Below are positions 1-8,570 of a stretch of 16,336 bases of DNA, in pieces. The notes under the pieces were generated by a model. That model made no database searches. It saw only the letters and a program-made list of their open reading frames with translations, and was not told where the DNA came from. The stretch is taken from assembly GCA_934373295.1 (NCBI GenBank), contig CAKROK010000050.1:1-16336 (forward strand), given 5' to 3'. How positions within the stretch are numbered: the stretch's first letter is position 1; each line of letters begins with the position of its first letter. This DNA comes from an uncultured Christensenellaceae bacterium. GTDB taxonomy: Bacteria > Bacillota > Clostridia > Christensenellales > Christensenellaceae. Made by a program: the position numbers and the translations under genes.

Positions 1-2
1 AG

Positions 3-200
3 CTGGATGACGAAAAATACGGCATCGTACTTAGAGCAAAGGGCGTCGTCGCGTCAGAAGGCGGAAAGTGGCTGCATTTTGACCACGTTCCCGGCGAGGC
101 GGACGTGCGCGAGGGCAGCGCGGGCGTAACGGGCAGACTTTGCGTGATAGGCTCCAAGCTGGATGAGAAAAAGCTCGCGGAGCTGTTTGGGGTAAACTGA
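3..200 (+). CDS. CobW C-terminal domain of a G3E-family GTPase (5'-truncated by the window edge)
   Basis: An open frame from base 3 to a TGA at 198-200 gives 65 residues that start mid-protein. It contains LRAKGVV, then a Trp-Leu-His-Phe strand and TGRLCVIGSKLD. This is the usual pattern of the CobW C-terminal domain (ILRAKG...W..F..V...GR.V.IG..LD). Family members are COG0523 GTPases, usually linked to metal-cofactor or zinc allocation in the cytoplasm. The GTPase domain lies outside the window, so the subgroup and the metal cannot be judged. The gene stops 1 nt before the next G3E-like gene, so the two are almost certainly co-transcribed and probably translationally coupled. The family call is solid for the visible part; the function is inferred. 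Confidence 0.8.
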   Translation: MDDEKYGIVLRAKGVVASEGGKWLHFDHVPGEADVREGSAGVTGRLCVIGSKLDEKKLAELFGVN

Positions 201-201
201 T

Positions 202-1146
202 ATGGATATGATACCGGTATTCCTGTTCACGGGATTTCTTGAGGCGGGAAAGACCAAGTTCATACAGGGGATTTTAGAGGATGAGCGCTTCAACGCGGGC
301 GAGCGCACGCTCTTGCTCATGTGCGAGGAGGGCGAGGAGGAGCTTGACCCCAAGACCTTCGCCAACCCCGATATATTTATTGAAAATATCGAGGAGACGA
401 GCGATATCACGCCCACCGCGCTTTCCAAGCTGGGCAGGAAGTACAAGGCGGAGCGCATAATAATCGAATACAACGGCATGTGGAACATGAACGATCTGTT
501 CGAAAATCTTCCGCCGGAATGGGGCATCGCGGAGGAGATATTCTTCGCGGACTCCACCACCATAATGGGCTATAACGCGAATATGCGCAGCCTCGTGGTG
601 GATAAGCTGAACACCGCCGAGCTGGTCATATTCAACCGCGTGGGCGAAAACACTGATAAGATGGAGCTGCATAAGCTCGTGCGCGCGATAAGCCGCGGAT
701 GCGATATAGCCTATGAGGACATGGACGGAAAGACGGAATACGACGACATCGAGGATCCGCTCCCGTTTGACATAGACGCGCCCGTTGTGGATATCGAGGA
801 TAGGGATTACGCCTATTGGTACAGGGATCTCGTCGACGAGATGAAGAAATACGACGGAAAAACCGTGCGCTTTAAGGCGATGGCCGCGGTCAACGGCAGA
901 TTGCCCTCAAACACGTTCGTCGCGGGGCGGCACATAATGACCTGCTGTGAGGCGGACACGAAGTATTCCGCCGTGGTCGTGCGCTGGGCGGGGGCTTTCC
1001 GCCCGAAGAACGCGCAGTGGGTGATCGTCGAGGGCGAGATAAACATCCAATATTCGCGCATTTACGGCAAGAAAGGCCCGGTCATAACGGCGAAAAGCGT
1101 TATACCGGCTGAGGAGCCGGAGGAGCGTGTGGTTACATTCTATTGA
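202..1146 (+). CDS. G3E-like GTPase fused to a DUF1980/YcgQ-like C-terminal domain
   Basis: The product is 314 aa. The start at 202 has GGGG at 189-192, 9 nt upstream. Residues 11-18 (GFLEAGKT) form the Walker A loop of the CobW/HypB/UreG-type P-loop proteins. EYNG at 89-92 sits where G3E proteins have their E-x-S-G motif. The usual guanine-recognition NKxD appears degenerate: FNRVGE at 144-149. No CxCC metal-binding motif is visible. From about residue 218 the sequence changes to a domain with VRFKAMA, an F-V-A-G-R-x-x-M-T-C-C-x-A-D core (Cys248, Cys249) and WVIVEGEI. This resembles the C-terminal half of the TIGR03943/DUF1980 (YcgQ) family, often found beside DUF318 permeases. It lies 1 nt after a CobW gene, and a terminator follows. 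I infer a metal- or envelope-related GTPase module; the substrate is unknown. Confidence 0.7.
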   Translation: MDMIPVFLFTGFLEAGKTKFIQGILEDERFNAGERTLLLMCEEGEEELDPKTFANPDIFIENIEETSDITPTALSKLGRKYKAERIIIEYNGMWNMNDLFENLPPEWGIAEEIFFADSTTIMGYNANMRSLVVDKLNTAELVIFNRVGENTDKMELHKLVRAISRGCDIAYEDMDGKTEYDDIEDPLPFDIDAPVVDIEDRDYAYWYRDLVDEMKKYDGKTVRFKAMAAVNGRLPSNTFVAGRHIMTCCEADTKYSAVVVRWAGAFRPKNAQWVIVEGEINIQYSRIYGKKGPVITAKSVIPAEEPEERVVTFY

Positions 1147-1161
1147 TAAGCGACATTTTAA

Positions 1162-1197
1162 AGTTCTTCTTCTGAAAATGGGGGAGAACTCTTTTTT
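1162..1197 (+). terminator. Intrinsic terminator after the G3E GTPase pair
   Basis: The arms AGTTCTTCTTC (1162-1172) and GGGGGAGAACT (1180-1190) pair over 11 bp with three G-T wobbles and a 7-nt loop. A run of six T follows at 1192-1197. It sits 15 nt after the stop codon of the upstream gene and just before the rmuC promoter, so it separates the two transcription units. Confidence 0.8.
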
Positions 1198-1204
1198 ACA
1201 TCGG

Positions 1205-1233
1205 TTGTCATTAAAAATTGACTGTGCTAAAAT
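1205..1233 (+). promoter_or_regulatory. Sigma-A-type promoter with extended -10 for rmuC-uvrBA
   Basis: TTGTCA (1205-1210) and TAAAAT (1228-1233) are separated by exactly 17 bp. TG at 1225-1226 plus one base makes an extended -10. The predicted start of transcription is near 1240, giving a leader of about 75 nt before the rmuC ATG. The site lies directly downstream of a terminator, which supports a new transcription unit. No LexA/DinR-like box is evident here. Confidence 0.6.
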
Positions 1234-1314
1234 AGTACGGGAAAAGTCGATAGAGGGCGTTTTTTGGGACAGGACGTTTGGTATCATCATAAAAACGGCA
1301 TTGGAGGGTAGAAT

Positions 1315-2400
1315 ATGGGATTGACGGATATATTGCTCATAGTATTGTCTGTGCTTGTGCTTGCGATGATAGTCGTGCTCATAATTACGCGCAAAAAGGA
1401 CGGAGAAAAGGGCGCGGAGGACAGGCTCGCGCAGAGGATAGATAAACAGGGCGAGCTGACCGCGCGGCTCATGGCGGGAATGAACGCATCGCACAAGGCG
1501 GATACGGAGGCCATGCGCGCGTCGGTGGACGGCAGATTGCGCCTAATCCAGCAGGAAAACGCGAGACGGCTGGAGGATATGCGCAGAACGGTGGACGAGC
1601 GCCTTTCGAGGAGCGTCTCATCCAGCATCGAGGGCAGCTTCAAGACGGTCTCCGGACAGCTTGAGCGCGTCTCACAGTCCATCGGCGAGCTAAAGGGCAT
1701 GAGCGGCGATATAGTCGACCTAAAGCGCATATTGGGCGGCGTGAAGCAGCGCGGAAATTGGGGGGAGGCCCAGCTCGAGTCCATTTTAGCGGATATGCTG
1801 CCGCCGGAGGCGTACTTTGCGCAGTATTCGATAGACGGCTCGAGGGAGCGCGTGGATTTCGCGGTGAAGCTGCCCGGCGAGGAGGGTGTATTGCCCGTAG
1901 ATTCAAAATTCCCCATGGAGAGATATGCGGCGGTGTTAAACGCCGCGGAGCAGGGCGATCCGGTCGGCGTAAAGGCGGCAGAGGATGCGCTAAGACGGGC
2001 GGTAACGGAGCAGGCGAAGAGCATCAGAAAATACATAATCCCGCCCAAAACGACGGATTTCGCGGTAATGTTCATACCGTCGGAGGCGATATATGCGCAT
2101 GTGTGTTCGCTGGGAATGACGGGCGAGCTGATGAGAAGCTATGGCATACTCACGGCGGGGCCGGCGACTATGGCGGCGCTGATATCGACTATAGACATGG
2201 GCTGCGTAAAGTTCGCGGTGGAGGAAAAGAGCGCGCACATACTCGCGCTTTTGAAGAGCAGCGCGAAGGAGCTTGAAAAGCTCGCGGCGCACGCGGCGCA
2301 GGCGGAGAGAAACGCACAGCTCACAGTGACGCACATATCCAACATGAGAAAGACGGCGGACAGGCTGATAGGCGAGATGGATGACGCACAGAAGTTGTAG
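1315..2400 (+). CDS. rmuC: DNA recombination protein RmuC
   Basis: The product is 361 aa, starting at an ATG with GGAGGG at 1303-1308. Residues 4-25 are a single hydrophobic helix, which would anchor the protein in the membrane. Residues about 35-125 are charged and heptad-like, suggesting a coiled coil. The RmuC core follows: LKRILGGVKQRGNWGEAQLESIL (about 136-158), LPVDSKFP (193-200) and FIPSEAIYAHV (253-263), all hallmarks of the family. RmuC is a predicted nuclease-fold protein that limits recombination between short inverted repeats; its biochemistry is poorly defined. It is shorter than the E. coli protein (about 475 aa) because it has less coiled coil. It lies 29 nt upstream of uvrB and probably shares its transcript, so it groups with DNA repair. 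Family confidence is high. Confidence 0.92.
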   Translation: MGLTDILLIVLSVLVLAMIVVLIITRKKDGEKGAEDRLAQRIDKQGELTARLMAGMNASHKADTEAMRASVDGRLRLIQQENARRLEDMRRTVDERLSRSVSSSIEGSFKTVSGQLERVSQSIGELKGMSGDIVDLKRILGGVKQRGNWGEAQLESILADMLPPEAYFAQYSIDGSRERVDFAVKLPGEEGVLPVDSKFPMERYAAVLNAAEQGDPVGVKAAEDALRRAVTEQAKSIRKYIIPPKTTDFAVMFIPSEAIYAHVCSLGMTGELMRSYGILTAGPATMAALISTIDMGCVKFAVEEKSAHILALLKSSAKELEKLAAHAAQAERNAQLTVTHISNMRKTADRLIGEMDDAQKL

Positions 2401-2429
2401 AGAAAAAACAGAAAAAACGGAGCAGGAAT

Positions 2430-4379
2430 ATGGGTAAATTTTTTCTGAGATCAAAATATAAGCCGTCCGGCGACCAGCCCGCGGCGATAGACGCGCTCGT
2501 CAAGGGAGTCGAGCGGGGCGATAAGGCGCAGGTGCTTTTGGGCGTGACCGGCTCGGGAAAGACCTTCACAATGGCGAACGTTATAGAGCGCACACAGCGC
2601 CCTGCGCTCATTTTGGCGCACAACAAGACGCTCGCGGCGCAGCTTTGCAGCGAGTTTAAGGAATTTTTCCCCGATAACGCGGTCGAATTTTTCGTGTCGT
2701 ATTACGACTACTATCAGCCGGAGGCATACATCGAAAAGAGCGACACGTTCATCGAAAAGGACAGCAGCGTCAATGAGGAGATAGACCGCCTGCGCCATTC
2801 CGCGACGACCGCGCTTTTGGAGAGGCGGGATGTCATCGTCGTGGCGAGCGTATCCTGCATCTACGGCATAGGCTCGCCCGAGAGCTATTCCGCCTCGACC
2901 GTGCCCATAAGGCGGGGAATGACGCTGGAGAGAAATGAGCTTTTGGAAAAGCTTGTCAAGATAAATTTCCACCGAAACGACATCGACTTCACGCGCGGAA
3001 CGTTCAGGGTGCGTGGGGATATCGTGGAGATATTCCCCATGTCACAGACGGATAAGGCGATAAGAGTGGAGTTTTTCGGGGACGAGGTGGACAGAATATG
3101 TGAGATAGACGTCCTCACGGGAAAGCCCATATTAAACGTGGATTATGAGATGATATTCCCCGCGACGCATTACGCGGTCGAGCGCGAAAAGCTGCTCGAG
3201 ACCATTCCGCAGATACGCGCGGACATGGTGAAATGCGCGGAGGATTTCAAGGCGCAGGGCAAGTTTTTGGAGGCGGAACGCATAACACAGCGCACGACCT
3301 ATGACATGGAGATGCTTTCCGAGTTGGGCTACTGCACGGGGATAGAGAACTATTCGAGGTATTTTGACGGCAGGAGCGAGGGCGAGCCGCCCTATACGCT
3401 CATGGACTTCTTTCCGGACGACTATCTGCTGTTTGTTGACGAAAGCCATGTCACGCTGCCTCAGGTGCGCGGGATGTATAACGGAGACCGCTCGCGCAAG
3501 GATATGCTCGTGAAATACGGCTTCAGGCTGCCCGCGGCGCGGGATAACAGGCCGTTAAAGTTTGACGAGTTCAATTCCAAGATAAACCAGGCGATATACG
3601 TCTCCGCGACGCCCGCGCAGTATGAAAGAGAGCTTGCGGGCGGGCATGTCGTGGAGCAGATCGTCCGCCCGACGGGATTGTTGGACCCCGAGATAATAAT
3701 TCGACCCGTGGAAAACCAGCTTGATGACCTGCTTGCCGAGATACGCGGCGTCACATCGCGGGGAATGAGGGTGCTCGTGACCACGCTCACCAAAAAGCTG
3801 GCGGAGCGATTGACGGACTATTATGCGCAGATGGGCGTGCGCGTGCGCTACATGCATTCGGATATCGACACGCTGGAGAGGATTGAGATAATCCGCGGGC
3901 TGCGCATGGGCGAATATGACGTGCTCGTGGGCATAAACCTGCTAAGAGAGGGACTGGATATCCCCGAGGTCGAGCTGGTCGCGATATTGGATGCCGATAA
4001 AGAGGGGTTTTTGAGAAACGAGACGTCCCTCATACAGACCATAGGCCGTGCCGCGCGAAACGCCGAGGGCAGGGTCATACTATATGCGGACAAGATGACG
4101 GACTCCATTTTGAAGGCAAAGGGCGAGACGGAGCGAAGAAGAGAGCTTCAGCAGCGGTATAACATTGAGCACGGAATAACGCCCAAGACCATTCAAAAGG
4201 AGATAGCGGAGCAGCTCGTGATGTCGCAGTCTGCGGAGGAGCGCGCCGCCGCCGAGGGTGAAAAGCGCATAGAGGTACTCGAAAAACAGATGAAGGAGGC
4301 CGCCGCAGAGCTTGAATTTGAAGTGGCGGCGATGCTGAGAGACGAGATAAAACGGCTCAAGGAGAGAAAAAATGAGTGA
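2430..4379 (+). CDS. uvrB: Excinuclease ABC subunit B (UvrB)
   Basis: The product is 649 aa, normal length for UvrB. It is the DNA-loading, damage-verifying subunit of nucleotide excision repair: it is delivered by UvrA and then recruits UvrC. GVTGSGKT at 38-45 is Walker A. YYDYYQPEAYI at 91-101 is the beta-hairpin that probes for the lesion. DESH at 337-340 is the Walker B/helicase motif II. The later region holds helicase motifs V and VI (INLLREGLDIPEV, QTIGRAARN). The last 40 or so residues form the coiled UVR domain that contacts UvrC. The start ATG follows CGGAGCAGG at 8-10 nt. The 3' end overlaps uvrA by 8 nt, so the two subunits should be made together. All key motifs are intact and nothing suggests loss of function. 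Confidence 0.98.
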   Translation: MGKFFLRSKYKPSGDQPAAIDALVKGVERGDKAQVLLGVTGSGKTFTMANVIERTQRPALILAHNKTLAAQLCSEFKEFFPDNAVEFFVSYYDYYQPEAYIEKSDTFIEKDSSVNEEIDRLRHSATTALLERRDVIVVASVSCIYGIGSPESYSASTVPIRRGMTLERNELLEKLVKINFHRNDIDFTRGTFRVRGDIVEIFPMSQTDKAIRVEFFGDEVDRICEIDVLTGKPILNVDYEMIFPATHYAVEREKLLETIPQIRADMVKCAEDFKAQGKFLEAERITQRTTYDMEMLSELGYCTGIENYSRYFDGRSEGEPPYTLMDFFPDDYLLFVDESHVTLPQVRGMYNGDRSRKDMLVKYGFRLPAARDNRPLKFDEFNSKINQAIYVSATPAQYERELAGGHVVEQIVRPTGLLDPEIIIRPVENQLDDLLAEIRGVTSRGMRVLVTTLTKKLAERLTDYYAQMGVRVRYMHSDIDTLERIEIIRGLRMGEYDVLVGINLLREGLDIPEVELVAILDADKEGFLRNETSLIQTIGRAARNAEGRVILYADKMTDSILKAKGETERRRELQQRYNIEHGITPKTIQKEIAEQLVMSQSAEERAAAEGEKRIEVLEKQMKEAAAELEFEVAAMLRDEIKRLKERKNE

Positions 4380-7194
4380 ATACATAAAGATAAGGGGCGC
4401 AAGGGAGCATAACCTTAAAAATATAGACCTCGACATTCCGAGAAACAGCCTTGTCGTGATGACGGGATTATCGGGCAGCGGAAAGTCCTCCCTCGCGTTT
4501 GATACGATATACGCCGAGGGACAGAGAAGGTATGTCGAATCGCTTTCGTCGTATGCGCGCCAATTTTTGGGGCAGATGGAAAAGCCGGATGTCGACTACA
4601 TAGGCGGTCTTTCCCCCGCGATTTCGATAGACCAAAAGACGACCAACAGAAACCCGCGCTCGACGGTGGGCACGGTCACGGAGATACACGACTATTTGAG
4701 AATACTGTTCGCGCGGGCGGGCGTTCCGCACTGCGTGAAATGCGGCAAGCCAATAGTCAGGCAGAGTATAGATCAAATGATAGAGGGCGTGTTTAAGCTG
4801 GGCGAGGCGAGGATATCCATAATGAGCCCGGTCATCCGCGCGAAAAAGGGCGAGCATAAAAAGACGCTTGAGGACCTCTCAAAGAGCGGATATTCGAGGG
4901 TGCGCGTGGATGGACAGATGCGCCTTTTGGAAGATGATATAAAGCTGGAAAAGACCAAAAAGCATACGATAGAGGTTGTTATCGACAGAATAAAGCTGCG
5001 CGAGGAGCAGCGCAGCAGGCTCACGGATTCCCTCGAGACTGCGCTCAAGCTGTCCGGCGGCCTCGCGGTGGTCGAGAATAACGACACGGGCGAGGAACGC
5101 GTTTTTAACGAAAACTACACCTGTCCGGACTGCGGAACATCCATTGGGGAGATATCCCCCAGAATGTTCTCGTTCAATTCGCCCTTTGGCGCGTGTCCGG
5201 AGTGCATGGGATTGGGCGTGATAATGCGCATTGACGAAAGCTCGATTGTGCGCGACGACAGCCTTTCCATAGCGCAGGGCGCGGTCAAGGTGAGCGGATG
5301 GAACCTAATAAGCATGGAGAAGTGGAATGCGGAGCGCTTGAAGGCGGTCGCGGATCACTACGGCTTTTCGCTGGACACGCCCTGGAGGGACCTGGACGAC
5401 AGGTTTAAGCACATAGTGCTTTACGGCTCGGACGGCGAGAACATAAAGATGTCGCATGTGAGCGACAACGCATCGTTTAACTACGAAAAGCCGTTTGAGG
5501 GCATAATAACCAATCTCGAGCGCCGCTTTGCCGAGACGACCTCTGACGCGGCGAAGAGGGACATCTCGCAGTATATGTACGAGGTGCCGTGCAAGCGCTG
5601 CAAGGGAAGAAGATACCGCGAGGAGACGCTGGCTGTAAAGCTGAACGGGCTTAACATCGCGGAGCTTTCCGACCTGTCCATCCGCGATGCGAAGGAGTTT
5701 TTAAACAATCTCACGTTAAATTCACGTCAGCAGGCGGTCGCGGGGAAGGTGCTAAAGGAGCTTAACGCGCGCCTGGATTTCTTAATAGAGGTCGGGCTGG
5801 AATATCTCACGCTGTCGCGGTCTGCGGCGACGCTTTCGGGCGGCGAGGCGCAGCGCATAAGGCTGGCGACGCAGATAGGCTCGGGGCTTGCGGGCGTATT
5901 ATACGTGCTCGATGAGCCGAGCATCGGACTGCATCAGCGCGATAATCAGAAGCTTTTAAATTCGCTAAAAGGTCTGCGCGATTTGGGCAATACGCTAATA
6001 GTGGTGGAGCATGATGAGGAAACGATGATGTCCGCAGACTATTTGGTGGATATAGGCCCGGGAGCGGGCGTCCACGGAGGAAATGTGGTGGCAGCGGGCA
6101 GCCCTGCGGAGGTCATGGCGTGTGAGCAGTCCGTCACGGGGCAGTATCTTTCCGGAAAGAAAAGGATACCCGTACCCGATACGCGCAGGACGCCCACGGG
6201 CATGATAAAGATATACGGCGCAAAGCAGAATAACCTGAAAAACATAGATGTCGCCTTCCCGACAGGGGTGATGACGCTGGTCACGGGCGTATCCGGCTCG
6301 GGAAAGAGCACGCTCGTAAATGAGATACTTTATAAGGCGGCTGCGGAGAGGATAAACAGGTCGGCATATCGTCCGGGAAAACACAGGCGCATAGACGGGC
6401 TGGAAAATATCGACAAAATTGTGGATATCGACCAGTCGCCTATCGGGCGCACGCCCCGCTCAAACCCCGCGACATACACCGGGCTTTTCGACAGCATACG
6501 CGATCTTTTCGCCATGACGAACGACGCGAAGATGAGGGGATATACCAAAGGAAGATTCTCATTCAACGTAAAGGGCGGGCGCTGTGAGGCATGTAAGGGC
6601 GACGGAATAATCCGCATACCCATGCACTTTTTGCCGGATGTATACGTTCCCTGCGAGGTGTGCCACGGCAAGAGATACACCGAGGAGACGCTGGAGGTGC
6701 GCTATAAGGGAAAGAACATATATGAAGTCCTCGACATGACGATAGAGGATGCGTATGAGTTCTTCAAAAATCTTCCCAAATTGGAGCCGACGCTGAAGGT
6801 GTTAAACGATGTTGGTCTGGGATATGTCAAGCTGGGGCAGCCTTCAACTACGCTTTCGGGCGGCGAGGCGCAGAGGATAAAGCTCGCGACGTATCTTTCA
6901 CGCAGGCAGACGGGCAAGACGCTGTTCATTTTAGACGAGCCCACGACGGGGCTGCATACGGCGGACGTACACAGGCTGATAAACATGCTGCAAAGGCTCA
7001 CGGATTACGGCAATACCGTCGTGATAATCGAGCATAATCTGGATGTTATAAAGTGTGCGGATTATATAATCGACCTTGGCCCCGAGGGCGGAGACGCGGG
7101 CGGAAATGTGATAGCCACGGGAACGCCGGAGGAGGTCGCCGTGAATAAAAGCAGCTACACGGGGCAGTTTTTGAAAAAAGTGCTCGAGCGATGA
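4372..7194 (+). CDS. uvrA: Excinuclease ABC subunit A (UvrA)
   Basis: The product is 940 aa, the usual UvrA length. It is the ABC-type ATPase dimer that scans DNA for bulky lesions and loads UvrB. The first nucleotide-binding half has Walker A at 32-39 (GLSGSGKS), a C4 zinc module at Cys251/254/275/278, signature LSGGEAQR at 488-495 and DEPSIGLH from 514. The second half has Walker A at 639-646 (GVSGSGKS), a zinc finger at Cys738/741/761/764, signature from 828 and DEPTTGLH from 855. The ATG overlaps the uvrB stop by 8 nt and has AAGGAG at 4359-4364. The two signature regions are identical over about 24 bases of DNA (5830-5853 and 6850-6873), a trace of the ancestral domain duplication under strong constraint. 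The protein appears complete. Confidence 0.98.
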   Translation: MSEYIKIRGAREHNLKNIDLDIPRNSLVVMTGLSGSGKSSLAFDTIYAEGQRRYVESLSSYARQFLGQMEKPDVDYIGGLSPAISIDQKTTNRNPRSTVGTVTEIHDYLRILFARAGVPHCVKCGKPIVRQSIDQMIEGVFKLGEARISIMSPVIRAKKGEHKKTLEDLSKSGYSRVRVDGQMRLLEDDIKLEKTKKHTIEVVIDRIKLREEQRSRLTDSLETALKLSGGLAVVENNDTGEERVFNENYTCPDCGTSIGEISPRMFSFNSPFGACPECMGLGVIMRIDESSIVRDDSLSIAQGAVKVSGWNLISMEKWNAERLKAVADHYGFSLDTPWRDLDDRFKHIVLYGSDGENIKMSHVSDNASFNYEKPFEGIITNLERRFAETTSDAAKRDISQYMYEVPCKRCKGRRYREETLAVKLNGLNIAELSDLSIRDAKEFLNNLTLNSRQQAVAGKVLKELNARLDFLIEVGLEYLTLSRSAATLSGGEAQRIRLATQIGSGLAGVLYVLDEPSIGLHQRDNQKLLNSLKGLRDLGNTLIVVEHDEETMMSADYLVDIGPGAGVHGGNVVAAGSPAEVMACEQSVTGQYLSGKKRIPVPDTRRTPTGMIKIYGAKQNNLKNIDVAFPTGVMTLVTGVSGSGKSTLVNEILYKAAAERINRSAYRPGKHRRIDGLENIDKIVDIDQSPIGRTPRSNPATYTGLFDSIRDLFAMTNDAKMRGYTKGRFSFNVKGGRCEACKGDGIIRIPMHFLPDVYVPCEVCHGKRYTEETLEVRYKGKNIYEVLDMTIEDAYEFFKNLPKLEPTLKVLNDVGLGYVKLGQPSTTLSGGEAQRIKLATYLSRRQTGKTLFILDEPTTGLHTADVHRLINMLQRLTDYGNTVVIIEHNLDVIKCADYIIDLGPEGGDAGGNVIATGTPEEVAVNKSSYTGQFLKKVLER

Positions 7195-7205
7195 GCTTAA
7201 CGCAG

Positions 7206-7234
7206 TTGCGCGGCGCGGGCGGCTGTTATATAAT
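7206..7234 (+). promoter_or_regulatory. Sigma-A-type promoter for rph-rdgB-phosphodiesterase
   Basis: TTGCGC (7206-7211) and a perfect TATAAT (7229-7234) are 17 bp apart, with predicted initiation near 7241. That gives a short leader of about 25 nt before the rph start, which carries the GGGAGG ribosome binding site. No terminator is evident between uvrA and this promoter, so some read-through from uvrA is possible. Confidence 0.6.
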
Positions 7235-7265
7235 TGAGGATATAAGCTAAGGGAGGCTGTAAAAG

Positions 7266-7973
7266 TTGAGAAACGATAAGAGAAGCAACGACGAGGGCAG
7301 GCGTGTAAGGATAATACCCAACTTCATGCCCAACGCCGCGGGGAGCTGCCTCATAGAGACGGGCAGGACGCGCGTATTATGCACGGCGACGGTATCGCAC
7401 GGCGTGCCTACATTCAGGCCGGAAAACGCGGGCTGGCTCACGGCGGAGTATTCCATGCTGCCCGGTTCGACGATAACGAGAAAGGCGAGGGAAAGGCTGA
7501 AATCAGACTCGCGCTCGATAGAAATTCAGCGGCTCATCGGAAGGAGCCTGAGGAGCGTGGTCGACCTTTCCAAAATGCCGGGGATAACAATAACCGTGGA
7601 TTGCGACGTCATCCAGGCGGACGGCGGCACGCGCACGGCCTCCATAACGGGCGGCTTTGTCGCGCTCGGCTTGGCGGTGAAGAGGTTGATGGCGAATAAT
7701 ACGCTGACGGAGACGCCCATTAAAAAATATGTCGCGGCGATAAGCGCGGGCATAGTGGACGGCGAGCCCATGCTCGACCTCTGCTATACCGAGGATTCAT
7801 CCGCACAGGCGGACATGAATTACGTAGGCACGGAGGACGGCGAGATCGCGGAGATACAGATAACGGGCGAGGAGCGCCCGGTGCGCGGGGATGAGTTCGT
7901 CAAGCTAATTTCGCTGTGCCAGGACGGCGTGATGCAGCTCATACAGGCGCAAAAGGACATTTTGGAGGATTAA
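7266..7973 (+). CDS. rph: Ribonuclease PH
   Basis: The product is 235 aa, typical for RNase PH, a phosphorolytic 3'-to-5' exoribonuclease that trims tRNA 3' ends. The start is a TTG at 7266 with GGGAGG at 7251-7256 (9-nt spacing); no in-frame ATG gives a better N-terminus. Recognisable blocks are GSCLIETG (26-33), GWLTAEYSMLP (56-66), EIQRLIGRSLR (86-96), DCDVIQADGGTRTASITG (112-129) and YTEDSSAQADMN (174-185). The usual QGTAE segment near the C-terminus reads QITGEE here (198-203), a divergence from the family. The start of the protein is also shorter than the common DGR...ELRP lead-in. Core catalytic blocks are intact, so activity is likely. It is followed after 3 nt by rdgB, a common Firmicutes arrangement. 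Confidence 0.95.
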   Translation: MRNDKRSNDEGRRVRIIPNFMPNAAGSCLIETGRTRVLCTATVSHGVPTFRPENAGWLTAEYSMLPGSTITRKARERLKSDSRSIEIQRLIGRSLRSVVDLSKMPGITITVDCDVIQADGGTRTASITGGFVALGLAVKRLMANNTLTETPIKKYVAAISAGIVDGEPMLDLCYTEDSSAQADMNYVGTEDGEIAEIQITGEERPVRGDEFVKLISLCQDGVMQLIQAQKDILED

Positions 7974-7976
7974 GAC

Positions 7977-8570
7977 ATGTCAAAATTGGTGATAGCGACG
8001 GGAAACGCGGGCAAGGTTAGGGAGATAAAGGCGATATTCGACGGGCTTTATGACGAGATATGCTCCCTGAAGGACGAAGGGATAAAGGCGGACGTCGTTG
8101 AGGACGGCGCGACCTTCGCGCAGAACGCGCAGAAGAAGGCAAGGGAGATAAGCCTGTTAACGGATTGCGATGTGCTTGCGGACGACAGCGGCCTTTGCGT
8201 GGACGCGTTGGACGGAGCTCCCGGCATATATTCCGCGCGCTTCGCGGGGACGGGCAACGATGCGGATAACAACGCGCTGTTGATAGAAAAATTAAAGGAC
8301 GTTCCGTTTGAAAAGCGCACGGCGAGATTCGTGAGCGCGATCGCCGTGGCGCGTCACGGCGAGGTGCTGTTTACGTGCGAGGGAGAATCGGACACGGGGC
8401 TTATCACGGACGAGCCGAGGGGCGAAAACGGCTTCGGATACGACGTTGTGTTCTATCACCCAGAGCTTAAAAAGACATTTGCGGAGATAGACAGCGACGT
8501 TAAAAACTCCATAAGCCACAGAAAGAGGGCGCTCGAGCTGGTGAGACAAAAGCTGAAGGAGCTTAAATAA
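7977..8570 (+). CDS. rdgB: XTP/dITP diphosphatase (non-canonical purine NTP pyrophosphatase, RdgB/HAM1 family)
   Basis: The product is 197 aa, normal for the family. It hydrolyses dITP, ITP and XTP to monophosphates, keeping deaminated purines out of DNA and RNA. TGNAGK at 8-13 binds substrate phosphate. DDSGLCVDAL at 69-78 holds the metal and catalytic acidic residues, and PGIYSARFAG follows at 82-91. GFGYD at 152-156 and ISHRKRA at 179-185 form the base-recognition and C-terminal signature. GFGYDP is the common form; Val replaces Pro here, a mild change. The start ATG sits 3 nt after the rph stop, and GGAGG inside the end of rph serves as its ribosome binding site. The stop overlaps the next gene by 1 nt (TAATG). 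Confidence 0.96.
   Translation: MSKLVIATGNAGKVREIKAIFDGLYDEICSLKDEGIKADVVEDGATFAQNAQKKAREISLLTDCDVLADDSGLCVDALDGAPGIYSARFAGTGNDADNNALLIEKLKDVPFEKRTARFVSAIAVARHGEVLFTCEGESDTGLITDEPRGENGFGYDVVFYHPELKKTFAEIDSDVKNSISHRKRALELVRQKLKELK

Noticed and set aside
1127..1324. 65-codon + strand ORF between the G3E-like gene and rmuC
   Set aside because: It runs through a clear terminator and promoter and overlaps both neighbours; no ribosome binding site or family resemblance.
907..1494. Long minus-strand ORFs, here and opposite uvrB, uvrA, rph and others
   Set aside because: They lie opposite well-supported genes, have low-complexity basic or serine-rich products, and show no domain; typical shadows of purine-rich coding strands.
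5830..6873. 24-base direct repeat inside uvrA
   Set aside because: It encodes the two ABC signature motifs of the duplicated ATPase halves; explained by conserved protein sequence.
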